This document shows, piece after piece, positions 1 to 10,778 of a stretch of DNA of 64,000 bases. The stretch is from Tritrichomonas musculus (lineage: Eukaryota > Parabasalia > Tritrichomonadida > Tritrichomonadidae), in NCBI GenBank assembly GCA_039105265.1, contig JAPFFF010000003.1, forward strand, positions 3,224,001 to 3,288,000, written 5' to 3'. Below the pieces are notes generated by a model that saw only the letters and a program-made list of their open reading frames with translations, was not told the DNA's origin and searched no databases. The stretch's first letter is position 1; the number at the start of each line of letters is the position of its first letter. A program made the position numbers and the translations under genes.

Positions 1-1448
1 CCAATGAGACCAGTTGTTTGAATTTCTTTATCAATTAGTAATTGATTGATATCTTTTATGCTGATAAAAAATGAACACATATTTTAGGTTCGTTTAAAAA
101 TATTAAAATAAATAAACGTTCAGAATTGTAACGATTCGTTAAAAAAAGTGTTAAATTAATTTAAATTATTAAAGTATTATCATCTTTGCATAAGATCCAA
201 TAAGAAAGCATGAATGCTTTTGAACTAGTAGCTTGCGGTTTTCTGATTATTCTGAATAATAAAAGTAGTTAATCTGAGCCACGGTTTGAAAGTATTTCTA
301 TCTTTGAATATTTATTTGAAAAAGTAATTTCAATTAAAAAGTTTTAATTGGTCTTATTTTATATTAAAATTTTAAAAATTTTTATTTAACTTTTTCAAAA
401 ACCGTCTGTGGTCACATCACTACAGACCGTCTCTATAAAATATTTATCTTTCAGAAATCTTAGAATCTTGAGTAAATTTTGTTAGGCGAATATCATTTGT
501 GCGAGATTTTGGTTAATATTGCGATAAGGATTTACGTGTTCGAGCAGGTTCCACTAATCAAAATGAAAACTGCGTAAAAAAGGTGATGTGTTATTTTTGA
601 TCGTTAATTTTCAATGCTTCTTCTCAATTAGTCTTAAACCTCATAAAAAAGTTCTAACAAAATTTTTATAAAAATAAATTTATCCTGTTATTAAAATTTG
701 ATTTTTATAAATAAACAAACTTTATAGTCTTTTAAAAATATATAAGAATCAATTGTTTAATGTTTGTTAAGCTAAAATGGCTCTAGGCTTGTTATTCTGA
801 TATCAATTATCAGGTTTGGCACTTTTTTTAACTCAGATAATAAAATGCTATCGATAATAAAATACTATCGTTTGGAACTTTTAATTGATGAAATCGATTA
901 TCAAGTATGAAATGTGATACAAAAAAAATATGCTTTTGATATCGAATCTTGATGAATCGAAATTAATACCTGAAAAAACGATTAAAAATAGTATTTTAAT
1001 GGCATAAAATAAATATATTCTAACTTATTATGTAAAAGAATCAGATTTTATTTAATTTTATAAAGGATATGTGAAGTAATCAGTTAAAAAAGTTTACAAA
1101 ATTTTAATACGTTAAAAAATTTTCAATTTTGATAATCGATCTTTTATTTTTATTCATTATTGATATCAGAGATAAAATTTTTGATTTGATATTGATATCA
1201 GAAAAATGGATCAATTATAAATATCGAAAATCGAGACTTAACAAGCCTAAATGGCCCTAATATCGTTTTTCAACATTTTTTGGGAGAAATCTTTAATATA
1301 TATGGATAATATCATTAATTTAACTTTTATAACATTTTATTAATATAATCTAATAATTTTATTGATCTAGTTCTTTACATTATTCAAAATACGTTTTTTT
1401 TTTTTTTTATTCAAATTTGTCATATAAATAAAATACTTGTATACTTTC
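1..1448. other. AT-rich intergenic region
   Basis: I see no credible coding region here. The stretch contains the candidate short transposon at 785-1248 and a long T run just before the first gene. GATATCA-type palindromes recur between about 800 and 1200. Confidence 0.6.
785..1248. mobile_element. Candidate MULE-type miniature transposon (464 bp)
   Basis: The ends are a 10-bp inverted repeat, AGGCTTGTTA at 785-794 and its complement at 1239-1248. Directly outside lie near-identical 10-bp direct repeats, AAATGGCTCT (775-784) and AAATGGCCCT (1249-1258), as expected for a target-site duplication with one later mutation. A 9-10 bp duplication fits Mutator-like elements, which are known in trichomonads, but the short termini make the class uncertain. 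There is no transposase ORF, so any element would be non-autonomous. Confidence 0.5.
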
Positions 1449-3279
1449 ATGAGTGAACAACAAAATCAAGAAGAAGAAGGGAAAGAAATATTTCACCTTC
1501 TAAAAGCAGATGAGCATCATGATGATGATAAAATTAAAATCTCGGTTTCCTCGGATGATAATATTAAAATATCATTTTTCAAATTATTTAAATATTCGAA
1601 ATTTATTCAGCATCAATATCCCCAAAATGATATCGTTGATAAAATAACGAACCTACTTCAACATTATCAAAGCACGTCCAACATTAAAAAAGAAAATATT
1701 TCCACTTTTTTCAAATTGCTTAATGATGAACAAATTGAAGTGTCAAGCGACCAATATTGTGATCTATGCAAATTATCAGAAATATTCGAAGTTGATTCGT
1801 TACAAAAATTACTTGACAATTACTTAGAAAATCACAGTAAAAACGTTGATTTAATGATTAATTTAATTATCGACCAAATATCAACAGAAAATTTTGATTT
1901 TTTTACAAGAAATCAATTTTCGGAGCATATTGAAAACTGCTTGCGTAATAACATCAACAAATGCATTGCCAATGAAAATTTTGATAAATTGCCATGCTCG
2001 ACTATATATAGAATTTTTGAAAAAAGTGACATTCAACAAATATCAAGTGACATTTTGTATGATTTTATATCAAAAAGCCTCAATGAAAGATTCTTACTTT
2101 TCGCCTTTTTAAACATCAGAAATTTATCAGATGAAAAATTCAATGACATGTATTTGCATTCCATTGATTTAAAGAAATTCGAATCAATAAATTATTATAA
2201 TTATTTGAATATTGATTTGGGATACATAAAAGAATTGAAAGACGATATTCAAAAATCAAAAAATCAAAATGACATATTAAGTGAAAAAAATAACCAATTC
2301 CAAAATGAACTAAGTCAATTAAAAGACCAAAACGAACAAATGCACAATCAAATCAAAGAATTAGAAATACTGAAAGATCAACTTCAATCTCAAATCAACA
2401 AATTGACGAATGAAAATAAAGAAATAAAAACGCAAAACGAGCAGTTGAAAGAGGAGAAAAGCCAACTTCAAATTCAAACCAACAAATTGAATACTGAAAA
2501 TAATGAAATTAAAGTACAAAAACAAAAACTTGAAGAAGAAAAGAATGAACAAGAAATTCAAATTAAAAACTATATCAAAGAAATCAATAAATTTGAAGCA
2601 CAAAAACTACAAACCGATAACGAAAAAATACAACTTCAATCTCAAATCAACAAATTAACAGATGAAAACAAAGAAATTAGCACACAGAAACAGAAACTTT
2701 ATGAAGAAAAAATACAACTTCAATCTCAAATCAACAAATTAAAAGAAGATAGAGATCAATCACAAACACTAATCAAACAGTCGAGTATTGATGAAAATCA
2801 AATTTTAATTCAGAAACTAGAAGAATATAAAAAAATCAATTGTAGAAATAAAGAAAAGGAAATGCATAAGTATTTTGAGCTTATTAAAGAACTTTTATCG
2901 CATGTATTAAATATTGAAAAAATACGTATATCAGGCATTTGTCTTTTTTTCAGAGAACAATCTTGCATATTGCGTGTGAAACAGGAAACATTGAACTTGT
3001 TAAATATATCATCTCACTAAATAAGATTGATGCAAATTCGAAAGATATTATTATTTATGATTTTATGCTATTTAAATTTTTATTTAAATGATGTTTGAAA
3101 AACAAATATTAAAGGAGTTTCAGTACATAATAATTTATAAAACAATTTTGCATAGCGGATGTGAATCAGGAAATTCAGAAGTTGTCAAATATATTCTTTT
3201 ATTGCATACAATTGATGTAAATGAAAAGTACAAAGACATTATTTTTCATTTTAATTCCATTCAAAATCAAATCTTTTAA
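1449..3279 (+). pseudogene. BTB-like / coiled-coil / ankyrin protein gene, broken by frameshifts
   Basis: The first ATG is at 1449; the 12 nt before it are open but contain no ATG. The open frame (about 523 codons, stop 3018-3020) has a BTB-like and helical N-terminal half (residues about 1-260), then a long coiled coil rich in Q, N, K and E (about 265-460) with tandem LQSQINKL-type segments. This layout is typical of the large trichomonad BTB/ankyrin families. The ankyrin part is out of frame: after a T7 run at 2944-2950, frame 2954 reads TILHIACETGNIELVKYII and frame 3088 reads ILHSGCESGNSEVVKYILLL, two ankyrin repeats in two other frames. The intact part may still make a truncated protein. 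In life such proteins are presumed protein-interaction scaffolds. Either real decay or a sequencing error in the T run is possible for the first shift, but two shifts plus the adjoining satellite favour decay. Confidence 0.8.
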
Positions 3280-6200
3280 TGACATTCAAAATCAAATTTT
3301 TTAATTCCATTCAAAATCAAATCTTTTAATTCCATTCAAAATCAAATCTTTTAATAGAATTCAAAATCAAATCTTTTAATTCCATTCAAAATCAAATCTT
3401 TTAATGAAATTTTTAAATAAATTCAAAAGACAGCATTACATATCGCAGTTGAAAACAAAAGTATTGAAATCGTTCAACTTTTATTATCCAATCCAAATAT
3501 TGATATTAATGCTATATATATTTTATATCATCTAATATTATAAAATTCAAAATCAAATCTTTTAATTCCATTCAAAATCAAATCTTTTAATTTCATTCAA
3601 AATCAAATCTTTTAATTTCATTCAAAATCAAATCTTTTAATTTCATTCAAAATCAAATCTTTTAATTCCATTCAAAATCAAATCTTTTAATTTCATTCAA
3701 AATCAAATCTTTAATTCCATTCAAAATCAATTTTTTTAATTCCATTCAAAATCAAATCTTTTAATTCCATTCAAAATCAAATCTTTTAATAACATTCAAA
3801 ATCAAATCTTTTAATAGAATTCAAAATCAAATCTTTTAATTCCATTCAAAATCAAATCTTTTAATAGAATTCAAAATCAAATCTTTTAATTTCATTCAAA
3901 ATCAAATCTTGAAATGACATTCAAAATCAAATCTTTTAATTCCATTCAAAATCAAATCTTTTAATGAAATTTTTAAATAAATTCAAAAGACAGCATTACA
4001 TATCGCAGTTGAAAACAAAAGTATTGAAATCGTTCAACTTTTATTATCCAATCCAAATATTGATATTAATGCTATATATATTTTATATCATCTAATATTA
4101 TAAAATTCAAAATCAAATCTTTTAATTCCATTCAAAATCAAATCTTTTAATTCCATTCAAAATCAAATCTTTTAATTCCATTCAAAATCAAATCTTTTAA
4201 TTCCATTCAAAATCAAATCTTTTAATGAAATTTTTAAATAAATTCAAAAGACAGCATTACATATCGCAGTTGAAAACAAAAGTATTGAAATCGTTCAACT
4301 TTTATTATCCAATCCAAATATTGATATTAATGCTATATATATTTTATATCATCTAATATTATAAAATTCAAAATCAAATCTTTTAATTCCATTCAAAATC
4401 AAATCTTTTAATTCCATTCAAAATCAAATCTTTTAATTTCATTCAAAATCAAATCTTTTAATTCCATTCAAAATCAAATCTTTTAATGACATTCAAAATC
4501 AAATCTTTTAATTCCATTCAAAATCAAATCTTTTAATGAAATTTTTAAATAAATTCAAAAGACAGCATTACATATCGCAGTTGAAAACAAAAGTATTGAA
4601 ATCGTTCAACTTTTATTATCCAATCCAAATATTGATATTAATGCTATATATATTTTATATCATCTAATATTATAAAATTCAAAATCAAATCTTTTAATTC
4701 CATTCAAAATCAAATCTTTTAATTCCATTCAAAATCAAATCTTTTAATTCCATTCAAAATCAAATCTTTTAATTCCATTCAAAATCAAATCTTTTAATAG
4801 AATTCAAAATCAAATCTTTTAATTCCATTCAAAATCAAATCTTTTAATGAAATTTTTAAATAAATTCAAAAGACAGCATTACATATCGCAGTTGAAAACA
4901 AAAGTATTGAAATCGTTCAACTTTTATTATCCAATCCAAATATTGATATTAATGCTATATATATTTTATATCATCTAATATTATAAAATTCAAAATCAAA
5001 TCTTTTAATTCCATTCAAAATCAAATCTTTTAATTCCATTCAAAATCAAATCTTTTAATTTCATTCAAAATCAAATCTTTTAATTCCATTCAAAATCAAA
5101 TCTTTTAATTCCATTCAAAATCAAATCTTTTAATTCCATTCAAAATCAAATCTTTTAATTCCATTCAAAATCAAATCTTTTAATTCCATTCAAAATCAAA
5201 TCTTTTAATTCCATTCAAAATCAAATCTTTTAATAGAATTCAAAATCAAATCTTTTAATTCCATTCAAAATCAAATCTTTTAATGAAATTTTTAAATAAA
5301 TTCAAAAGACAGCATTACATATCGCAGTTGAAAACAAAAGTATTGAAATCGTTCAACTTTTATTATCCAATCCAAATATTGATATTAATGCTATATATAT
5401 TTTATATCATCTAATATTATAAAATTCAAAATCAAATCTTTTAATTCCATTCAAAATCAAATCTTTTAATTCCATTCAAAATCAAATCTTTTAATTCCAT
5501 TCAAAATCAAATCTTTTAATTCCATTCAAAATCAAATCTTTTAATGAAATTTTTAAATAAATTCAAAAGACAGCATTACATATCGCAGTTGAAAACAAAA
5601 GTATTGAAATCGTTCAACTTTTATTATCCAATCCAAATATTGATATTAATGCTATATATATTTTATATCATCTAATATTATAAAATTCAAAATCAAATCT
5701 TTTAATTCCATTCAAAATCAAATCTTTTAATTCCATTCAAAATCAAATCTTTTAATTCCATTCAAAATCAAATCTTTTAATTCCATTCAAAATCAAATCT
5801 TTTAATTCCATTCAAAATCAAATCTTTTAATTCCATTCAAAATCAAATCTTTTAATTTCATTCAAAATCAAATCTTTTAATTTCATTCAAAATCAAATCT
5901 TTTAATTCCATTCAAAATCAAATCTTTTAATAGAATTCAAAATCAAATCTTTTAATTCCATTCAAAATCAAATCTTTTAATGAAATTTTTAAATAAATTC
6001 AAAAGACAGCATTACATATCGCAGTTGAAAACAAAAGTATTGAAATCGTTCAACTTTTATTATCCAATCCAAATATTGATATTAATGCTATATATATTTT
6101 ATATCATCTAATATTATAAAATTCAAAATCAAATCTTTTAATTTCATTCAAAATCAAATCTTTTAATTTCATTCAAAATCAAATCTTTTAATTCCATTCA

Positions 6201-6330
6201 AAATCAAATCTTTTAATGAAATTTTTAAATAAATTCAAAAGACAGCATTACATATCGCAGTTGAAAACAAAAGTATTGAAATCGTTCAACTTTTATTATC
6301 CAATCCAAATATTGATATTAACATTAAAGA
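3241..6330 (+). repeat. Higher-order tandem array: ankyrin cassettes within a 25-bp satellite
   Basis: Nine copies of a module of about 136 bp begin near 3405, 3965, 4226, 4537, 4848, 5284, 5544, 5981 and 6217. They are separated by 17, 5, 7, 7, 12, 5, 12 and 4 copies of a 25-bp repeat (core CAAAATCAAATCTTTTAA with variable TTCC, TTTC, TGAC or TAGA linkers), with 6 more copies before the first. I hand-count about 75 units. Module spacings equal 136 + 25n almost exactly. Each module encodes one ankyrin repeat (TALHIAVENKSIEIVQLLL) but has in-frame stops on both sides. The last module diverges after 6320, continuing NIKDGIYIAY as a normal ankyrin gene would. It therefore looks like an amplified, dead 3' part of the upstream ankyrin gene. 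Confidence 0.95.
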
Positions 6331-7418
6331 TGGAATTTATATTGCATATTTTATGAGATTTTTATATGAAAATTTATGGTTTTTAGTGTCAAATTTTAAT
6401 GACAAACAGCAGTTCAGTTGGCAAACGGCAATTCACAGATAAGTTCTCTGTTTACAAGTATTCATAATAAATAAAGGCTGAAGATTTACACTTATGATCC
6501 ATCATTGAACCCACCTTCTCAATGCTTGAACTTGGTCATATTGAACATTTATAGATAGAGAAAAAGACAATGAATGGACCATTTTTTTTTTTTATTAAAG
6601 AAAAGATTTTTTAAAAAAATAAATATATAATCATCTTTCATTTTTTTAAAAGAAATTTACGATGAAAAAATTTTACATACAACTTTTTCTGAAAAAAATC
6701 ATCGTTTCATTTGATTGACAAACTCTGTTTAAGTTCAATAGACTTGCAAGTCATTGCCTTTTAACAACTTTATATGATTATTAATAAATTAAATTATTCG
6801 CATTCATTTTTGAATGTTCAACTTTTTTTTTTTTTGAATGTCAAAAATATGCAAATATAATTAGAGAATATTCAATAATTATATTGGATGATATGAATTC
6901 ATTAATGAAAGTAATTAGTTTTTTTTTAACATAAAATGAAATGTTTTTTTTTTTTATGAAAAATCACATTCATTTCAAGAAGATGATCTACATTTGATCA
7001 AGATGTAAGAGATCTTTTTTAGTTTCAAGCAGTTGATTTGAATGCCACTTAATAGAAAAAAATTTTACAACATTGAATTTTTTATTAAAGTAATTGTTAG
7101 AAGATATCCTTCAATTTTTGAATTACTCAACTTGAATTTCCTATCCTGCATGTGATCTTAATAAAAAACTTCTACAATCATTTCATTTTTTTTTCCGGGT
7201 TGGTTACATCATGAATTAAATGTGGAATCTTTTAATGATTCAAGTGAAGAGTTGGATTCAATTGTGATGCTTTCGAGTTGGTTACATCATGAAAATGAAA
7301 ACAATTTGATCGTTTTGAATCATTGAAAAAAAAAAAAAAAAAAAAAAAAAAACAATAGATGAAAAGTTCATTATTTCATTTCCTTCATTTCCTTTCATTT
7401 CTTTATTTGTATTGCTTT

Positions 7419-7678
7419 CTTTGATTTTGTTGTTTTCGTTGATTTCATTCATTTCGTTGAATAAAAAATTCCTTGTTGAAAAAAACATGAAAATCAACAA
7501 CAATCATATTTTCTGCAACGTCTAAAGCATCAAAAACTAAATGAATGAAATCAACGAAAACAACAAAATCAAAGAATATTCAAAAACATCAAAAATTCAT
7601 TATATGGTGAAATATTGATGTTTTTGATGCTTTAGACGTTGCAGAAAATATGATTGTTGTTGATTTTCATGTTTTTTT
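7419..7678. repeat. Two interleaved perfect inverted repeats (A-B-A'-B')
   Basis: Arm A (7419-7454, 36 bp) is exactly complementary to A' (7539-7574). Arm B (7479-7537, 59 bp) is exactly complementary to B' (7620-7678). B lies between A and A', and A' lies between B and B', so the two hairpins cannot form at the same time on one strand except as a pseudoknot. No coding content. Confidence 0.9.
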
Positions 7679-7782
7679 TGGAATTGATATCTGTTCTTGC
7701 AAAAGCAAATTTTCCGATTGAAATGTGATTTGAACTTTTTGAAAACTTAACCGATTTTAATTTTGTAATTTTAATTTTAAAT

Positions 7783-8694
7783 TAGGCAGGATAATAAAAT
7801 TTGTGTAAGCTCTCAGAATTTTCACAAATTTTGAATTATTCCAACAAATTTGAGAGTTAAACTTTTTTAGAGGAATCTTTTTATTTTTTGAAAGGAGATA
7901 TATTCAAAATATTCAAAAATTACAAATAATAATAAGCACCAGATAATTTATGAATTGGTTATTATAATGTCAAATGAAAATAAATATATATATAATTATC
8001 GAATTTATCGATACTCTAGCAATATATAACTATTTAATATTTTTTCTTTCAATTCAATTTTGAGAAACAAAATTTGTATTAACTCATAGAAATACCCAGC
8101 CTATTTTAAATTTAAACTGTAATTGAATGCAAAATCATCGATGGTTATCACACTCGATGGCATTGAAATATTTGTGATTGATGATTTACAAATATTTTTT
8201 TGAACTTTTTGAATTCTCAACCGATTTGAGAGATTTGCAATTATAAAAAGCTTTTTTTTTTCTCCAATAATTTCAGTTTTTGATTGAATTTTAATTTTTT
8301 CAATTGATGATTTTGCAAATGAATGATAGTCAGTTTAAAGTAGGATGGGTATTTCTATGAGTTAATACAAATTTTGTTTCTCAAAATTGAATTGAAAGAA
8401 AAAATATCAAATATTTATATCTTGCTAAATTATTGATAAATTCAATAATTAAATATATATTTATTTTCATTTAATAATATAATAACAATTTAATAAATTA
8501 TTAAATGCTTACAATTATTTATTATTAGAATTTTGAATATATTAGATCTCCTTTCAAAAAATAAAAAGATTCCTCTAAAAAAGTTTCAATATTTCATAAG
8601 ATTCCTCTAAAAAAGTTTAACTCTCAAATTTGTTAAGATAATTCAAAATTTGTGAAAATTCTCAGAGCTTACACAAATTTTATTAACCAGCCTA
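7783..8694. mobile_element. Foldback / MITE-like element with arms of about 340-365 bp
   Basis: The left arm (7783 to about 8120) and right arm (about 8330 to 8694) are imperfect inverted copies. The outer ends read TAGGCAGG and, inverted, TAGGCTGG, followed by a long match that includes AATAAAATTTGTGTAAGCTC. The inner ends match over AAATTTGTATTAACTCATAG. The central 200 bp is unique but also partly palindromic. Flanks share TTTAAA one base from each end, a weak candidate target duplication. There is no ORF, so this would be a non-autonomous element. Confidence 0.75.
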
Positions 8695-9754
8695 GTTTAA
8701 AGCAGCACCCGCCTCTCAAAAATTCTACTTTGATAAACAAAAAATTTTGATTTAAGTTTTCTTGCAAATATTCAAGGCATTTCTAAGATCCATGTTCTTA
8801 AATAATACGTTCATACTTTAAACATAATATATCACTACGTTGCTTTATAAAAATCCATCAAAAAAATATATCGATAATGAAAATAATATATTTAGTAAAC
8901 TTTACAAAAACATCTTATTCAGCTAAAATATACGTCGTAATTCACATATTTTAATGAAGAAGCATTCGAAATCATTTCTTTTTTTGCAATATTAGAATAA
9001 TTTATTATAATATAAATATATTAAACAATAACTTTGCACACTCATGTTTAATAGCAATTCCTTTGCATAAGCATCTTCATTTTAATATATAAATGCTTTT
9101 ATTAGCTTTTTTTGTGTTGTTTTTAAAATTTTATTCGTTAACAAAATGATTTATTTTTCTATTAATATATATAATTAAACTTATTAAATAAAATGAAATA
9201 GTTTTTTACTTTGATTTGGATATTTCAAAAGTCATATATATCTATTTTTGGATTCATACTATTTTCTTGTTCAAAGATTAAATAATTATGATATATGATG
9301 GGAATTGTTAACGTTTTCTAGTATAATTTGCTTTAATTTAAAGATGAAAAAATTTTATACATGATTTGAATTTGAATGGCATACTCTCAATTAAATTGAA
9401 AAAGTGAACAAATATAACATTTTAAATCAGATATATTTCATGATTGTATGTGACGATCAGACCTAAAATTTGATATATTATTTGTTACAAATTAGATAAT
9501 AAAAATTTTAAGTTTCATTAAAAAATGGTAGAGATTTGGAGAGAGAAAAATTGAGACCTTCATTTTTTTCAATAAAATTATAATATCTTTATATACTGAA
9601 ACGGAATTCAATATTTTATTAGTTTATTAGATTAAAAAGCATATTTATATTTAATTTAAAAAATAATAATTGAATTTATTTCATATTCAACTATATATAT
9701 ATAAATAATTAAAAATACGTTATTTTCGAAACTTCTTCGCTTCTAAAGTTAGTT

Positions 9755-10596
9755 GAAAAACTGGTCGACATCATGAAAAACTAGTCGACATCATCGAACT
9801 TTTTGTGTAATTTTTTAGAAAATTTTGTTTATCTCCTCAGAAATCGCTAAAAACTGGTATACATTCAATCATTCACAATTTTTATTATCTCCTCACTTTT
9901 TCAGAAAATTGAAAATTTGTTAAAAAAATTTTTTTATTTTATTTTAGAGTGCGATCAGAGTACAACAACATAATTCCTTCAAGAAGAATGTTTCCCTGAT
10001 ATGAATTATCATTCCGTTTCATAATTATGGATATATATCCTAATGCATATACAGAAATTATTGATTTTACGAAAAATATAATGCATTATTTCGAAAAATC
10101 ATCATATATAATTAATACAAATCTCGAAAATCTCAAGAATATCATTGAATACAATCGTTTTAAAAATGAAAATGAGTTATATAATCGTTCAAGATCAATA
10201 TATTTAAATATAGTTAGAAATGGGTTTTGTGCCAATTCATATGGTAATAACTAAAATTGATTACTGGAATTAGTGAAAATATTGGTTTTAGTTATAGAAA
10301 TTAAATATTTTTCTTTTATTATTTAGGATAATGATGTAAAGATGTTCTTTGTGAACATTAACCATAATATAATTAATAAGCAAATGATAATAATGATAAA
10401 TGCATCATTTATCTTCAATTGATACATATTTCCTATATATTTGGTAGATATGAAGAAAATTTAAACTTTTACATGAATTTCAATAATCTTTCAAAATTGA
10501 GATTCATTGATTTAACAATTTGAGTAATTTCTCTCAATAATTGAATGAGTTCTATGATGATGTCGACCTGTTTTTTCTGATGTTTACTGGTTTATC
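9755..10596. repeat. 842-bp segment bounded by inverted, internally duplicated ends
   Basis: The left end has two tandem copies of a roughly 20-bp unit (GAAAAACTGGTCGACATCAT, then a variant ending GTCGACATCATC). The right end at about 10556-10596 carries the same two-unit structure in inverted orientation, with the 12-bp GATGATGTCGAC exactly complementary. I see no clear target duplication. The segment contains one 75-codon open frame. Confidence 0.5.
10027..10254 (+). CDS. Short hypothetical protein (75 aa), doubtful
   Basis: ATG-initiated frame of 75 codons, rich in N, I and Y, predicted helical, with no motif I recognise. It lies inside the segment bounded by inverted repeats (9755-10596) and has no Inr, M3 or M5 element immediately upstream. 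It may be a gene remnant carried by that segment or a chance open frame. Low confidence that it is expressed. Confidence 0.25.
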   Translation: MDIYPNAYTEIIDFTKNIMHYFEKSSYIINTNLENLKNIIEYNRFKNENELYNRSRSIYLNIVRNGFCANSYGNN

Positions 10597-10778
10597 CACT
10601 TACTTTATACGTTTAATTTGAATAATATCCATAATTTCATTCAAAATCGATCTTTTAAAAAGTTTAAAATCATTAAAATTCAATTTCTCTTGAAAATTCA
10701 ATATTTTACGATTATGACGTAAGGTAAATTATTTTACCATAATTCCTTCTTTCATATCTCGCAGACTCACATATTACA
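10255..10778. other. Intergenic region; contains a stray satellite unit
   Basis: No gene seen. Around 10636-10660 lies one degenerate copy of the 25-bp unit of the 3241-6330 array (TTTCATTCAAAATC then ATCTTTTAA). The right inverted end of the 9755-10596 segment is here, as is the promoter of the next gene, with an Inr-like TCACA at 10766. Confidence 0.6.

Larger units (their letters stand above)
6331..10026. other. Gene-free AT-rich region with large inverted repeats
   Basis: I see no credible gene. The region has many homopolymer runs, including an A-run of about 27 nt near 7325-7351. It carries an interleaved inverted-repeat block (7419-7678), a 0.9-kb foldback element (7783-8694) and the left boundary of another inverted-repeat-bounded segment (9755). 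The short open frame at 7282-7503 on the minus strand lies in low-complexity sequence and one of these repeats, and I do not regard it as a gene. Confidence 0.6.

Noticed and set aside
380-435. Small hairpin GTCTGT...ACAGAC
   Set aside because: Only 6-8 bp of stem with mismatches and no flanking structure; expected by chance.
2361-2603. Antisense 80-codon frame within the BTB/coiled-coil gene
   Set aside because: F/L-rich mirror of a Q/N/K/E coiled coil; a shadow.
3241-6330. CRISPR-like array of 25-bp repeats
   Set aside because: The 25-bp units are contiguous with no unique spacers, the only inserts are near-identical ankyrin cassettes, and the genome is clearly eukaryotic.
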